From Ktedonospora formicarum (GTDB lineage Bacteria; Chloroflexota; Ktedonobacteria; Ktedonobacterales; Ktedonobacteraceae), in assembly GCF_016587355.1 (NCBI RefSeq), contig NZ_BNJF01000003.1, positions 124,001-188,000 on the forward strand: 64,000 nt of DNA. Direction: 5' to 3'. Of the stretch, positions 45,420 to 54,954 are shown in pieces. Under the pieces are notes generated by a model. The model saw only the letters and a program-made list of their open reading frames with translations. It was not told the DNA's origin and made no database searches. Position 1 is the stretch's first letter. Each line of letters opens with the position of its first letter. Position numbers and translations under genes: made by a program.

Positions 45420-45441
45420 CCCCACGGCTTTCGCCGTGGGG
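45420..45441. mobile_element. IS200/IS605-type end hairpin remnant
   Basis: CCCCACGGC, TTTC, GCCGTGGGG preceded by CATCCTC is the characteristic foldback found at ends of IS605-family elements. No tnpA or tnpB lies nearby, so this is a solo end, or it serves as a terminator for the dioxygenase gene. Confidence 0.5.
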
Positions 45442-45595
45442 CAAGTGCAAGGCGTGTCAAAAAGAGATGTGAGAGGGCGGGTTGTCCTAGTCGCCAAACT
45501 GTTTAGAATAGCAATCTAAGAAAGGTTGAGAGGCCCACTCACACTCTTCTTTGGCCCTCATATTTTTTGCAGCAGAACCTCTTTCTCGACCTCTT

Positions 45596-45931
45596 TCACC
45601 TGTATAGGCGTCTGCGGTGGCTGTGTTGCCATCCCTTGTTCCTCGTTATATTATGCGTAATATACGCATGGTATGAACGAGATGAATAGCGCGCAGCGCG
45701 AGAATAATACCAGCGATGTTGACCGAGTAAAGGTACTACCTTTGGGCGAGAGGGCCTCCACAGACGACGCCAGGTAGAATATTGATGAATTTTAGCTAAA
45801 ACGGCACTGGTCAGATCAATACTCAACAGATTCTGGTGCTCCAGATCGAGGAGATGTGCCTCTTCTACCTCACGGCACAAGCGCTCAATATCTCCTTGTT
45901 GCAAAGGATTACTCTTTTTTCTGTCATGCAT
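45596..45931 (-). CDS. hypothetical protein, possibly frameshifted
   Basis: 111 codons from ATG 45931, which has GGAAGGAAGGGA upstream. The first 60 residues (GDIERLCREVEEAHLLDLEH and so on) look like genuine protein. The last part is rich in Arg, Tyr and His and unlike it. A different frame over the same end reads YSVNIAGIILALRAIHLVHT, a plausible membrane helix, so a small indel may have altered the C-terminus. No family is recognised. Confidence 0.45.
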   Translation of the reverse strand: MHDRKKSNPLQQGDIERLCREVEEAHLLDLEHQNLLSIDLTSAVLAKIHQYSTWRRLWRPSRPKVVPLLGQHRWYYSRAARYSSRSYHAYITHNITRNKGWQHSHRRRLYR

Positions 45932-46407
45932 AGATAATTCCCTTCCTTCCTGTAACAGATATTCTAGTCACTCCCCATCGTGCCTATCTTGTTCATCGTT
46001 AAACAGAGAATAATCAATTGCATACTGGTGGGCAAGCGCAGGAGCGAAAAAACGCGCAGAGAAGTCTCTTTATGATGTGGTAGGAAGCATGGAGAACAAA
46101 GGGTTGGAAGGAGGATAAGCCTCGTACCGTTGTCTCACCAGAACTACACATACACACAGACAAGTAACTATAACAGCCTCGCCAAACGATATCCGCCAAT
46201 CATTCTTTCATTACATGGAAAGATAGCGTTATTTGACGAAGAGAGATGTTACCTGTTTTTTCACCAGCAGCGTGGTTGAGCGTGCATTAGTAGTGCGTGG
46301 GCATACGTGCATTGGCCTCCATGAGGAAATTAATGTCTATTAAACATAGATCATGTTTAATGTTTTGTCAAGCATTTAGCGCTTGTTAGAAACTGTATGC
46401 AAAGCCA

Positions 46408-46740
46408 TCATGATGGTGCTCGTACGAGGCGACGCAGAAGCATACTGATCTGGGAAGCATAGATCCAACATTCGCTGCTTTCCGGCAAGAATTCGTAGTC
46501 CTTGGCCAGCCGACAACAAAAGGTGAGCCAAGCAATGGTACGTTCGTCGACCCAGGCGCTCGAAGGACTTAGGCAGGCCACTTTCACCAACACCTTCTCA
46601 AGAGTCATGATCCATCCACGAGGTGGCGAGCGTTCCACCACCTCCACCTCCCATCCCAGGTGCTTCTCAATCCACGTTTCCCGCTCCCGTTGTATCCTTG
46701 ATCCACCTAGAGGTGTTTGAGCCGAGGATACGGAACATGA
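46408..46740 (-). pseudogene. IS5-family transposase C-terminal remnant
   Basis: The minus frame reads EVVERSPPRGWIMTLEKVLV, then WVDERTIAWLTFCCRLAKDYEFLPESSE, ending LLRRLV. This matches the usual W-V-ER-T-AWL, RRL-KDYE-LPE end of IS5-type transposases, including the catalytic Glu. The upstream piece (DQGYNGSGKR) lies in another frame and earlier parts are missing. No intact inverted repeats were identified. This is an old, degraded copy. Confidence 0.65.
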
Positions 46741-47334
46741 ACCCTGACAGCATCCCCTGGGGAATACGAAACGCTTGGTAGGTCTAGAGCCTCAAAAGCC
46801 CACTCACATCCAGATAAATCGAGTAGAAATTGAAGATCTGGCAACAAGCATGTAAGGCAAACCTTGTAATCTCGCACATGATAGTTCTCTCAATGTGACA
46901 TGTAGCCTCTTCCTTTATCAATCTTCTCCGCACGAAACATAGCAGGAGGCAGCGACGAAGCCTCCTCAGGTTGAACCACTCCTCTCAGAAGGTAAAGAAT
47001 AGAACTGGTTACGATTGACCCACTAGATTCACAGCTGAAGGCTATGTATACCTGTAAGTCTGCTTACCCTCCCTTCCCGTAACAGGGCTGCCGTCTCCGC
47101 TGGCACAGTGAGGTGCTCCAAGGAGAGCTCACACTGTGAGTACAAGAGGTTAATGGGACTCACGGCATGCTTGTCTGTGGAAGAGCCGAGAAAAAATGAC
47201 AAGTGCTAAATATCCTGGCGATAATGTTTGCTCGTGGTCAATCCACTCAGGCTTTAGAGGCTATGGTACACTGAGGAAAAACGAGAAAGCGCTTCTGCTC
47301 TTCATACCTATTAATTATCTCTTTAGGAGAAAGA
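46741..47334. other. gene-free stretch
   Basis: No gene, repeat or strong regulatory pattern recognised. Short frames lack ribosome sites and family similarity. TTTAGGAGAAAGA at its right end is the ribosome site for the truncated ORF at 47335. Confidence 0.4.
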
Positions 47335-47551
47335 ATGACTCAATTCCCTTCAGATCTGGACATGACGTTGACACCCTCCGTTGATAGGACTCGTCCGCTT
47401 ACCCCATTTCAGGAAGCGTTCGCCCTCTCTGTCTGTCCAAAGGGGACCCGTATTCGCTCGGCACGCCCGCATCGTACCGTTCAGTTACCTTGTCCCATCT
47501 GGGTTGAACTGGTGTTCCCCGATGGAGAGGAACGCCAGGTCGTTGTACGCA
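47335..47551 (+). pseudogene. 5' fragment of an unidentified gene
   Basis: ATG 47335 follows AGGAGA at ideal spacing and encodes about 72 residues (MTQFPSDLDMTLTPSVDR ... IWVELVFPDGEERQVVVRM). The frame then runs into the ISL3-type transposase remnant. The end of the fragment vaguely resembles the first strands of phosphotransferase-type kinases, which is not enough to name it. It was probably truncated by the element. Confidence 0.45.
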
Positions 47552-47804
47552 TGAATTACTGTGCAGTCTGGCTGCTGGGATCTATCGAGACTATGACGCG
47601 GTTCGTGCTGCTCTCTCAACCGAGTACAGCAATGGACAGACGGAGGCTCAGGTGCACCGTCTCAAACTGATCAAACGTCAGGCATATGGACGAGCGAGTT
47701 TTGACCAATTGCGTCTCCGAGTTCTTCATGGCTCAGGGGTGACGCATCAGGAGAAATTGCATAAGGATCAAAAGAAACAGCTAAATCAGCAAAAGTGCGT
47801 ATGA
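47552..47804 (+). pseudogene. ISL3-family transposase C-terminal remnant
   Basis: About 80 codons matching the end of ISL3 transposases: AAGIYRDYDAVRAALSTEYS, NGQTEAQVHRLKLIKRQAYG, RASFDQLRLRVLH, with stop at 47802-47804. The invariant NGQ-E-QV-RLKL-KR-YGR-F block includes the catalytic Glu. The rest of the element is absent, and the fragment abuts the truncated ORF on its left. Confidence 0.75.
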
Positions 47805-47859
47805 GCCACTTGACAACTGTACTTTACACTGATGACCGATGGTGTCTGGGCATTCCGCA

Positions 47860-48209
47860 GTAGAATACACGCATCTTTCTAGAAAAACAGGGAAATATGT
47901 GGAATGAGAACCAGCTAACCTGTGGTGCTCCCGCTGCCTGAGAACATCCACGCCAGACGTGAGGCGGCAACGCTCTTTACAGAACGCTATGAGGTCATCG
48001 CGACCATCGAGATCCGTGGGCAGGTCCCCTTGCAGGATTCAGCTATTCGCCTCTTCCCAGACGGGGTCACCTGGAATCGGCTTGGCGCTATCCTAGACCA
48101 GATTGGACTGGGCAATGGCACGGAAATGCCAGAGGATGCACACACTCAAGAGTCCACAGGGGAGGGTCGTCAACGTAGGCAGTATATGGATAGAGTGAGG
48201 AAACAATGA
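47860..48209 (+). repeat. duplicated unit carrying a 95-residue ORF
   Basis: The first 210 bp match 42677-42889. From GTG 47922 the frame encodes 95 residues (LPLPENIHARREAATLFTER, YEVIATIEIRGQVPLQDSA, IRLFPDGVTWNRLGAILDQI) ending in a charged tail. A stop lies just upstream in frame and the ribosome site is weak. The family is not recognised. It may be the surviving domain of a larger gene. Confidence 0.45.
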
Positions 48210-48379
48210 GGATTCAGTGAGTCATTCCTCTGGTCACTAGCCTTGATCGGCTCTATAGTTGAGGCAGACGATCCCTGTCAAGGTTACGCAAGGACATGTG
48301 TCTAGGATCAGGCGATCGTAATTTTCCCATCTTACAGTAATTACTCTGGGAGCCCCCCCTGAGGAAAGGAAACCATACC

Positions 48380-49669
48380 ATGAAGGATTCGGGTAGAATT
48401 GGTTGGACTCAACGATCAAAGGTTCTGAGTATCGTCACTCTTGCGTTGATCGTGGCACTACTTCTGGGAACAGTGACCTTCCTATCGTTCAATAAAAAAC
48501 AGGCTCAAGGAAACGCTGTTACTACACGACCAGTTCCAAAGACTCCAACCGCCGTGACCTCGTCTGGAATCTATATGGTGGCGAATAGAGGATCTTTTTC
48601 GAACTCACTGATTCGCAAGGCCGATATACACACGCGTAAGGTTCTCTGGGACTTTAGCGTACCCCATCTCCGTGCTTCCTCGCTGACCGTTATCAACAAC
48701 ACGGTCTATTACAGTACGAACAACGATGAGATGTCCGAAAACGCTGTCTACGCTCTGGATGCCAACAAGGGAACGCTGCGCTGGAAAACGGTTCTTGCCG
48801 GTCACACTGATCAGGCTGGCTATTTGTCACAACCTCTCTACGCCAACGGTTTGGTCTATGTGATTACCCAAGGCACTGGCACCGTTACAGCTCTGGATGC
48901 CAACAAAGGCAAAGTGCGCTGGATCTATGATAGCAAGAGGCTGGATACGAGCAGAACCGAAAATGGGCAAGTGGCTGTGAGCAATGGTACGATCTATGGT
49001 ATCGTCGCCAACAGGCTTTTTATGATTAGCGCAGATACTGGCAAAACGATCAGAAATATCGTACAAATTGATCAGGATATGACCTTTCTTGATATACAGA
49101 TCATCGGCAATACGCTTTATGCTCATTCATGTTCCATCGATGGACTCATAGAAGGGAAACCAGATAGTTACATTTATGCATTTGACGCTGCACAGGGTAC
49201 ACAGCGATGGCTCTATCACTCAGCAACACTGATCCTCCAATCCATTTTCTTAGAGGAGAACATCTACTTCATCGCAGAGACTGAGGCAGGCCAAAGAAAA
49301 ACGACCATCTCCTCATTGAATGCGGAGGGGCGGCCCATCTGGCATAAAGATGTTCTCAACAATGGAAGGAGCAAATTGGTTGCTGGCAATGGGCTACTCT
49401 CCCTTGGTTACGATGTTTATGATGTTCAAAAGAACAAGAATACCTCGTACCTGCTCACCTTACACAGTGAGAATGGAGCACAAGCATGGATCAAGAAGGT
49501 CGATGCCGCTCCAGAACTCATCCAAAATGGCATCCTGTATACAGGTCTGAGACCGTGCCAGATTGGAGCCTTCAATCCAGAGAAGAGTAACGAACTATGG
49601 CATCAGCAATATTGCGTTCCCACCAATAATCGAGATAGATCCACTCCTGATTTTGTAGTTGTGCCTTAA
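48380..49669 (+). CDS. membrane-anchored PQQ-type beta-propeller protein
   Basis: 429 residues. There is a cytoplasmic basic tail, then one membrane helix near residues 16-36 (IVTLALIVALLLGTVTFLSF) and no lipobox, then a long extracytoplasmic domain. The body contains repeated PQQ/YVTN-like blades: AVYALDANKGTLRWKT, TVTALDANKGKVRWIYD, RLFMISADTGKTI, YIYAFDAAQGTQRWLYH, TISSLNAEGRPIWHK. Catalytic dehydrogenase residues are not evident, so it is likely a non-enzymatic propeller for binding or assembly. GAGGAAAGGA precedes the ATG. It is monocistronic with a terminator 39 bp downstream. Confidence 0.85.
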   Translation: MKDSGRIGWTQRSKVLSIVTLALIVALLLGTVTFLSFNKKQAQGNAVTTRPVPKTPTAVTSSGIYMVANRGSFSNSLIRKADIHTRKVLWDFSVPHLRASSLTVINNTVYYSTNNDEMSENAVYALDANKGTLRWKTVLAGHTDQAGYLSQPLYANGLVYVITQGTGTVTALDANKGKVRWIYDSKRLDTSRTENGQVAVSNGTIYGIVANRLFMISADTGKTIRNIVQIDQDMTFLDIQIIGNTLYAHSCSIDGLIEGKPDSYIYAFDAAQGTQRWLYHSATLILQSIFLEENIYFIAETEAGQRKTTISSLNAEGRPIWHKDVLNNGRSKLVAGNGLLSLGYDVYDVQKNKNTSYLLTLHSENGAQAWIKKVDAAPELIQNGILYTGLRPCQIGAFNPEKSNELWHQQYCVPTNNRDRSTPDFVVVP

Positions 49670-49707
49670 TATCCTTGGGCGGGGCTTTGCTGGCGATGAC
49701 ACCTGTA

Positions 49708-49733
49708 GGAGCCGCCTTCTAGAGAGCGGCTCC
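49708..49733 (+). terminator. terminator of the propeller gene
   Basis: GGAGCCGC, 10-base loop, GCGGCTCC, followed by TTCCCCATCTTCTTCT. The stem is GC-rich and located right after the coding region. Confidence 0.6.
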
Positions 49734-49957
49734 TTCCCCATCTTCTTCTGCCACAATGAGCTCCCCATCTTCCAACCTCGGCCTCCTCAAGACTCTCCCC
49801 CCTCCCCCTTCACGCCCAGGGCTTCTAACGCGACTATGAGCGTGCGAAGGCGAGGGAGCCAAGATGCGCTCGTTTTCAAGGTGAGCGCGGCGAACTTTCT
49901 CTCATAACACTCGTCTTGGCAACAATGCAAAAATCTGAATCGCACCCCACACAACAA

Positions 49958-51619
49958 GGGTGTAGTTCATTTTTTTGCAAGCGCCATCATGGATGCAGGG
50001 AGGGCAAGAGATGATACAATAGAAAGCAAGAGCAGAAGCCAAACAAGGAGGTTGCCACATGGGACATTCCCCGCTCGCAGACGTCTGGCGTGCGCTGAGT
50101 GCAAGCGTCTTTGAAGAGATGGAAGGCTGGCGCCAAGAGCACCCCCAAGCCACCTTCAAGGAGATTGAAGAGGAACTCGATGCCCGACTCTCAGGATTGC
50201 GCGCCCACATGCTGGTTGACCTGGCCCAGCACAGTGAGAAGCGCGATTGGAGTGGACAAGAACAAGGGCAACGGCCCCGTTGCCCACACTGTGGCATGCC
50301 GTTGCAAGCGCGAGGCAAGCACGAACGGATCCTGAGCACGCAAGGAGGAAAAGACGTCAAGCTCTCACGCAGCTATGGAACGTGCCCGCAGTGTGGAAGC
50401 GGCTTTTTTCCCCCTCGATGAGGAGTTGGACCTGCCCTGCAGTGGGTTGACCCCGCATGCCCATCAGGGACTGCTGCTCTTGGGAGCCGTTGTCCCATTT
50501 GCCCAGGCGGCCAAGCACCTGCAAACGCTGCTGGGCGTGCGCGTGAGCACGAGCACGGTGCGACGGCTCACCGAGGAGGCAGGAACGTGCCTGCAGCAGT
50601 GGCAGGATCAGCAGGCGCATCCTCTGACCGGCTCCTCAAGCCAGGAACCAGTCCATTCCCGCTTGGCACTGGCGACTGATGGCGTCTTGGTGCCGATCCG
50701 GCCAAAGGAGTGGGCCGAAGTCAAAATGGTGACCATCGCCGAGGTGCGCGAGGGAAAAAAGAAGCAGGTCGCCCACGGTGAGCATCTCTCGTATTTTGCC
50801 CGCTTGAGCGATGCCAACACGTTTGCCGATCTGGCTTCCTACGAGATGCGCCGACGAGGAGTGGAGCGTGCCGGCGAGGTGGCAGCGCTGCAGGATGGGG
50901 CGGAGTGGATTCAGAGCTTCGTGCAAGGGCATCGAGCTGATGCCATACGCATTCTCGATTTTGCGCATGCCGCCCAGTATGTGAGTGAGTTGGGGGAACT
51001 GGCTCGCAGTCAGGGAGCCGTCCTCTCAGCGTCGTGGTTGCAAGAGCAGTTGCAGACCCTCAAGCAGCAGGGACCACGCACGGTTCTGGCCACCTTAGAG
51101 CAGCTCTGCCTCACGTTTGCAGCCCCAGACATGCACGAGAAGCTGAGGTACCTGCGCAAGCGAGAGGGCCAGATGGACTCTCCGACCTATCAACGGGCGG
51201 GCTGGCCCATTGGCTCGGGGATGGCAGAGAGTGGCAACAAGCTCGTGGTCCAGGCTCGTCTCAAAGGAGCAGGCATGCATTGGAAGCGGGAAAACGTCAA
51301 TCCCATGCTGGCCTTGCGCACGACGTTGGGCAGCGACCGCTGGCTGCAAGGGTGGCATCTGATTCGGGGAGGCTGGCACCAGAGCCGCCAAACGCGTGCA
51401 AGCCAGCGGCGAGCAGCAGGAGTGGTCCGAGCTAAGACGCGCTTGTGGCTCACATGGCTGCGCCTGCCTCTGCCTCTGCTCCTCGCTTGCTTTCCCTCTC
51501 CCCCAGCACCTCCGCGTCCTGTTTCCCCCAAAGGGCGCACCCAAGCCCAAAGACGTTGGGGACGCAATGTCGTGCGACCATGGGGATCGTAGGGGGTTGC
51601 AAAAAAATGAACTACACCC
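49958..51619 (+). mobile_element. 1.66-kb insertion sequence resembling ISKra4, young insertion
   Basis: It is bounded by 23-bp perfect inverted repeats (49958-49980 and 51597-51619; left end GGGTGTAGTTCATTTTTTTG). It is flanked by a perfect 9-bp target duplication, ACACAACAA, at 49949-49957 and 51620-51628. The single transposase occupies most of the element. The intact duplication indicates a recent event. Family assignment rests on protein style (paired CxxC motifs in the N-terminal part, element length) and is tentative. Confidence 0.85.
50059..51592 (+). pseudogene. IS transposase, frame broken by one base
   Basis: The first frame (50059 to about 50414) encodes MGHSPLADVWRALSASVFEE and two zinc-ribbon-like pairs (CPHCGMPL and CPQCGSGFFP). 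The rest continues in the +1 frame from PLDEELDLPCSGLTPHAHQG to 51592, including LALATDGVLVPIR, IRILDFAHAAQYVSELG and WPIGSGMAESGNKLVVQAR, likely holding the D, D and E catalytic residues. Removing one base from the T6C5 run 50404-50414 restores one frame of about 510 codons. Mutation, sequencing error and translational frameshifting are all possible. AAGGAGG precedes the start. Confidence 0.75.
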
Positions 51620-51635
51620 ACACAACAACGCTCGC

Positions 51636-51664
51636 TTGACTTTCGTCTCAAAACCAGGTATACT
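51636..51664 (+). promoter_or_regulatory. strong sigma-70-like promoter next to the IS
   Basis: TTGACT (51636-51641), a 17-bp spacer and TATACT (51659-51664). It lies 8 bp beyond the right target duplication, on pre-existing DNA. The first gene downstream begins 500 bp later, leaving a long untranslated or non-coding transcript. No other gene is seen in 51665-52161. Confidence 0.55.
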
Positions 51665-52161
51665 TGATATGTCGTTTGCAACAGGCCACAGGTGGTGGCC
51701 ATTCTTTTTGCCTTTCACCAAACACTTACCAAAAGGGACACATTTCTCTCATCCTCCTCACGTGCTTGCACCTTCCCCTTCACATACAACCCACACGAGC
51801 CTCTCGCCTTCGCGACATACATATGCATATGCGCCGCCACGTACTCACCTCTCAAGGAAGAGACGCGCACCCTGAAACTGGAGTGAACCCTTCAAGCCAG
51901 ACCAGAGGCAAAGTCAAGACAACGTCTCCTGGTAAAAGGATAACCGAAATAGTCAGCACAGGTAGGCATTTCACCTTTGAGGTGATATACTACGCGTGCG
52001 GGTTTTGATCAGTAGCTCCGTTTCTCATGGAGAAAGTGGCAGTCTGACGGATCGCCACATTGGTAGAGCTGCATTTTCTTATGGTTCTACTGTAAAGACT
52101 TCGCCATTTTACAGATAACAGATGCGAAAGCTCTGAATTTTGAGTAGTCAGGGTCTTATCA

Positions 52162-52878
52162 ATGATGAGGGTATTGCCGGAAGTAACCGTTTATACTGGG
52201 CCTATGGGGGCTGGGAAAACGACGCGACTCTATGGCAAGATGGGCGAACTTACTCACCTCGGGATTCCTTATGAGGCATATAGACCGGGAGTAGATGTTC
52301 GAGACGTGGTTATAGCTCCTCGTGGCTATATAGTGAGTGCAAACGCGGCTCTCACTCCAAATTGTACAACGGTAGAATCGCTTGGTGATATTCCGGTTGA
52401 GGAGCTTGTGCTGCGCGGCATCAAGACTATTTTTCTGGAAGAGTGGTTCATGTTTGGCTTTGATCATCAGCGCCAGCCAATAGCAGGTCTCTATCGTGAC
52501 ATCATGGGATGGTGGGCTTTGGCTGGTATTGAGCGAGTGTATGCGGCAGGACTTGATCAAGGGGCAAGCGGCAATCAGTTTGGCTTGGTGGTCGATGCCC
52601 GTAGATATGGCGCAAAAGTGGTCGTTTGTACATCCAAGTGTGAATATCCAGTGAATGGTGAATGCGATCCAAAATGCGGACGGGTCGCCCGCAATAGTCA
52701 AATCTATGATGTACGTGACAACAGAGCATTTGACATGGAGACCTTACCTGATCTTCTGCCCGAAGGGTTGCGTCCCAATGATCGATATCGGGCTGTCTGT
52801 ACGGAACACCTGCTGTTGCCCCCAGAACGGACAAAGCCATTTGACCCCATACAGACCTGGTATACTCCCATGCAGTAG
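52162..52878 (+). CDS. thymidine kinase-like protein
   Basis: 238 residues of the type II thymidine kinase fold. The P-loop is GPMGAGKTTRLYGKMGEL (residues 13-30; the family usually has GPMFSGKT). A Walker B-like acidic motif occurs in KTIFLEEWFMFG. The zinc-binding part is CTSKCEYPVNGECDPKCG. The lasso Tyr region is less typical than in true Tdk, and the C-terminal extension is longer. The likely role is ATP-dependent phosphorylation of a deoxynucleoside, but altered specificity is possible. It starts at ATG 52162 or 52165 with a weak upstream AGGG. Confidence 0.72.
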   Translation: MMRVLPEVTVYTGPMGAGKTTRLYGKMGELTHLGIPYEAYRPGVDVRDVVIAPRGYIVSANAALTPNCTTVESLGDIPVEELVLRGIKTIFLEEWFMFGFDHQRQPIAGLYRDIMGWWALAGIERVYAAGLDQGASGNQFGLVVDARRYGAKVVVCTSKCEYPVNGECDPKCGRVARNSQIYDVRDNRAFDMETLPDLLPEGLRPNDRYRAVCTEHLLLPPERTKPFDPIQTWYTPMQ

Positions 52879-53097
52879 GTTCCTATCCCCTGCATGTTCA
52901 ACGGACGCTAAGCATTTTTCTACCGTTGGCCTCTCGGTGTGAGCGGGGGCAGCCCATCTCTGAGACCCTGGCCCAGGCTCTCCCTGCCGAGGTCGTCTCC
53001 CTGCTCCTGCAGAGCATCTCACCTACCGACCTCCTACACCAGTATCACGAGGTGATTTTCCATATCGGAAACGTTACCTCCTCATTGGCTCCGTGTC
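52879..53097. other. intergenic, possible coding fragment
   Basis: A plus frame here reads ISETLAQALPAEVVSLLLQS, then ISPTDLLHQYHEVIFHIGN, which looks protein-like but has no credible start and runs into the 3' end of the convergent dehydrogenase gene. Probably a remnant. Unidentified. Confidence 0.3.
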
Positions 53098-54099
53098 CTA
53101 GTGCTTTCCAGGCACGAGGAGCGCTTTTTCCTGCCTGCCTACTGATTCCGCATACGCGACGGCTGCACCGATCTCGCCAAGGGAGAATCTTCGTACCGCC
53201 GAGGTCATGAGAATCCCCTCGCGCATGAGCGTGACAACGCCCTGGATCAGTTGCTGTCGTGCCGTTTCATCGAGCCTGGGAAACCAGTAACCGAGCCAGA
53301 ACACTTCCAGGATGCGGCGCCCAGCCAGAATGAAACGCGGATCGGCTCCGACGCGGATCGGCTCACCGGTGAGGGATCCATAGACCAGCATTCTGCCATC
53401 GTCGCCGAGAGCCTGGAATATCTGAGTGCCGGTTTCTCCGACCACCGGATCAATGGCATACTTGACTCCCTGTGGACCAACGATCCTGCGGACTTGCTCG
53501 TCTATTGGCCCCTCGGTGGACACAATCACGGCATCGGCCCCCAGTTGTTCCAACTCTGCCACTGCTTCGCGGCGGCGCACAACATTCAACGTGCGAACTC
53601 CATCGCGTTTGGCCATCCGGATAATCATGCGCCCCAGTTCGGACCCAGCCGCCGATTGGAGCAGCCATTCACCTTGAGGAACAGCCAGAATATGGCGAAG
53701 CATGAGAATGGCGGAGGCCGGGTTAATAAAGAAGGTGGCTACTTGTTCATCAGGAATATCGTCGGGGACTGGAGGCAGGAAAAGGGCCGGCAAAACGGCA
53801 TATTCAGCCCAGTTGCCCCCTTGTCCATTGATGACCGCTACCCGCTGTCCAGGAACGAGATGACGCACCTGCGGACCCAGAGCATCCACCACACCAACGC
53901 CTTCAAAGCCGACGGGCGAGGGAAAGTGTGGTTGAACTCCTGCGTAGTGTCCGCGCACAAACAGCAGATCAGACGGGTTGACGGGGCTGGCCAGGATGCG
54001 AACGCGCGCTTCTCCCTCTCCTGGTTCTGGGATGGGAAGCTCTTGAACCTCAAGGGCCTTTGCAGGCTCACCATACTGCTTGAATCGAATAGCTTTCAT
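53098..54099 (-). CDS. zinc-free MDR, 2-enoyl-reductase-like
   Basis: A 333-residue medium-chain reductase. The GroES-like domain has SPVGFEGVGVVDALG, and the Rossmann domain starts EWLLQSAAGSELGRMIIRMA, where the usual AAxxGVG is replaced by AAGSELG, as in mitochondrial 2-enoyl thioester reductase-like enzymes. DEQVATFFINPASAILMLRH is also typical of that group. The catalytic zinc ligands are lacking. The frame is intact, unlike the related gene at 17.7 kb. It is monocistronic, starting at ATG 54099. The substrate is not known. Confidence 0.85.
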   Translation of the reverse strand: MKAIRFKQYGEPAKALEVQELPIPEPGEGEARVRILASPVNPSDLLFVRGHYAGVQPHFPSPVGFEGVGVVDALGPQVRHLVPGQRVAVINGQGGNWAEYAVLPALFLPPVPDDIPDEQVATFFINPASAILMLRHILAVPQGEWLLQSAAGSELGRMIIRMAKRDGVRTLNVVRRREAVAELEQLGADAVIVSTEGPIDEQVRRIVGPQGVKYAIDPVVGETGTQIFQALGDDGRMLVYGSLTGEPIRVGADPRFILAGRRILEVFWLGYWFPRLDETARQQLIQGVVTLMREGILMTSAVRRFSLGEIGAAVAYAESVGRQEKALLVPGKH

Positions 54100-54954
54100 C
54101 CTTCTATGCTCCTTTGTTCTCTATGGCTCTCGATATCAGTGATGCCAGCGGGGCCGTCCAATTGGTTGTAAGCGTTCTGCTGGTGCTGGAGGGCTGGTGA
54201 GAAGTTCAATCACAGTAGCGACCGTCCCTCGCTGCTCCAAACGAGGGTTGGTATGTGGTGGTGGCAATATTGCTCTCAGTTGAATTCATAGCAGTATCGA
54301 CTCATCAGGCTGTGTGACAATGTCTTGTTTGTCTCTGAGCCACTTATTTCCCCTCTCGCCTGACGCACTATTTGTGGGGGACCGCCCACCTTGTCCGCTG
54401 CTCAAGAGAACATCCCACTTCCATTGTCTGCTGCTGGTACGCATTTTCAGTGGTAACGCTTCGGGATGGGGAAGTGGCATTTGTGTCATTGCACCCACCT
54501 CTTTCTATAATAATGTACTGCGCGAAAACTATTTCGCGGTGTTACTTCTGTGATGAGCGCTACCAGATTTTCTGAAACGTTGTTATTTTACGCAAGAATA
54601 TGCGGCCCGACACCTGTTTCGAGCCTGTGACACATACAAGGTGTTCGCCTCATTGCCGCGAAAGGCGTTTGCTCTCGATAGCACAACTATTTATTTGTTA
54701 TACTGATGAACGAATGCGTGGGCAAATAAATTATGGGATAGCACGCACTTAACGTGATATTGACCGATATTATCAACATCGCCTACAGCATTCGCATATC
54801 AAGAGGGAAAGAAAAACGACAGGAACCGAACGCGAAATATGGCTTGTCCATCTTTGGGCAAGTTTCGGATAACGGATGCGTTTATCACCTGTTCATGCAG
54901 CAGCTTAAAGGTAGCAATTACATGTTTGATGGTGATGAGTGTTGTCTATATCCA
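54100..54954. other. 0.85-kb gene-free stretch
   Basis: No recognisable gene, long repeat or clear promoter. Open frames present are short and lack ribosome sites. This is probably decayed DNA beside the IS4 remnant. Confidence 0.45.

Noticed and set aside
50375..50420. Programmed -1 frameshift in the transposase
   Set aside because: The second frame is +1 relative to the first, not -1, and no stimulatory structure was recognised. A one-base indel is the simpler reading until other copies are compared.
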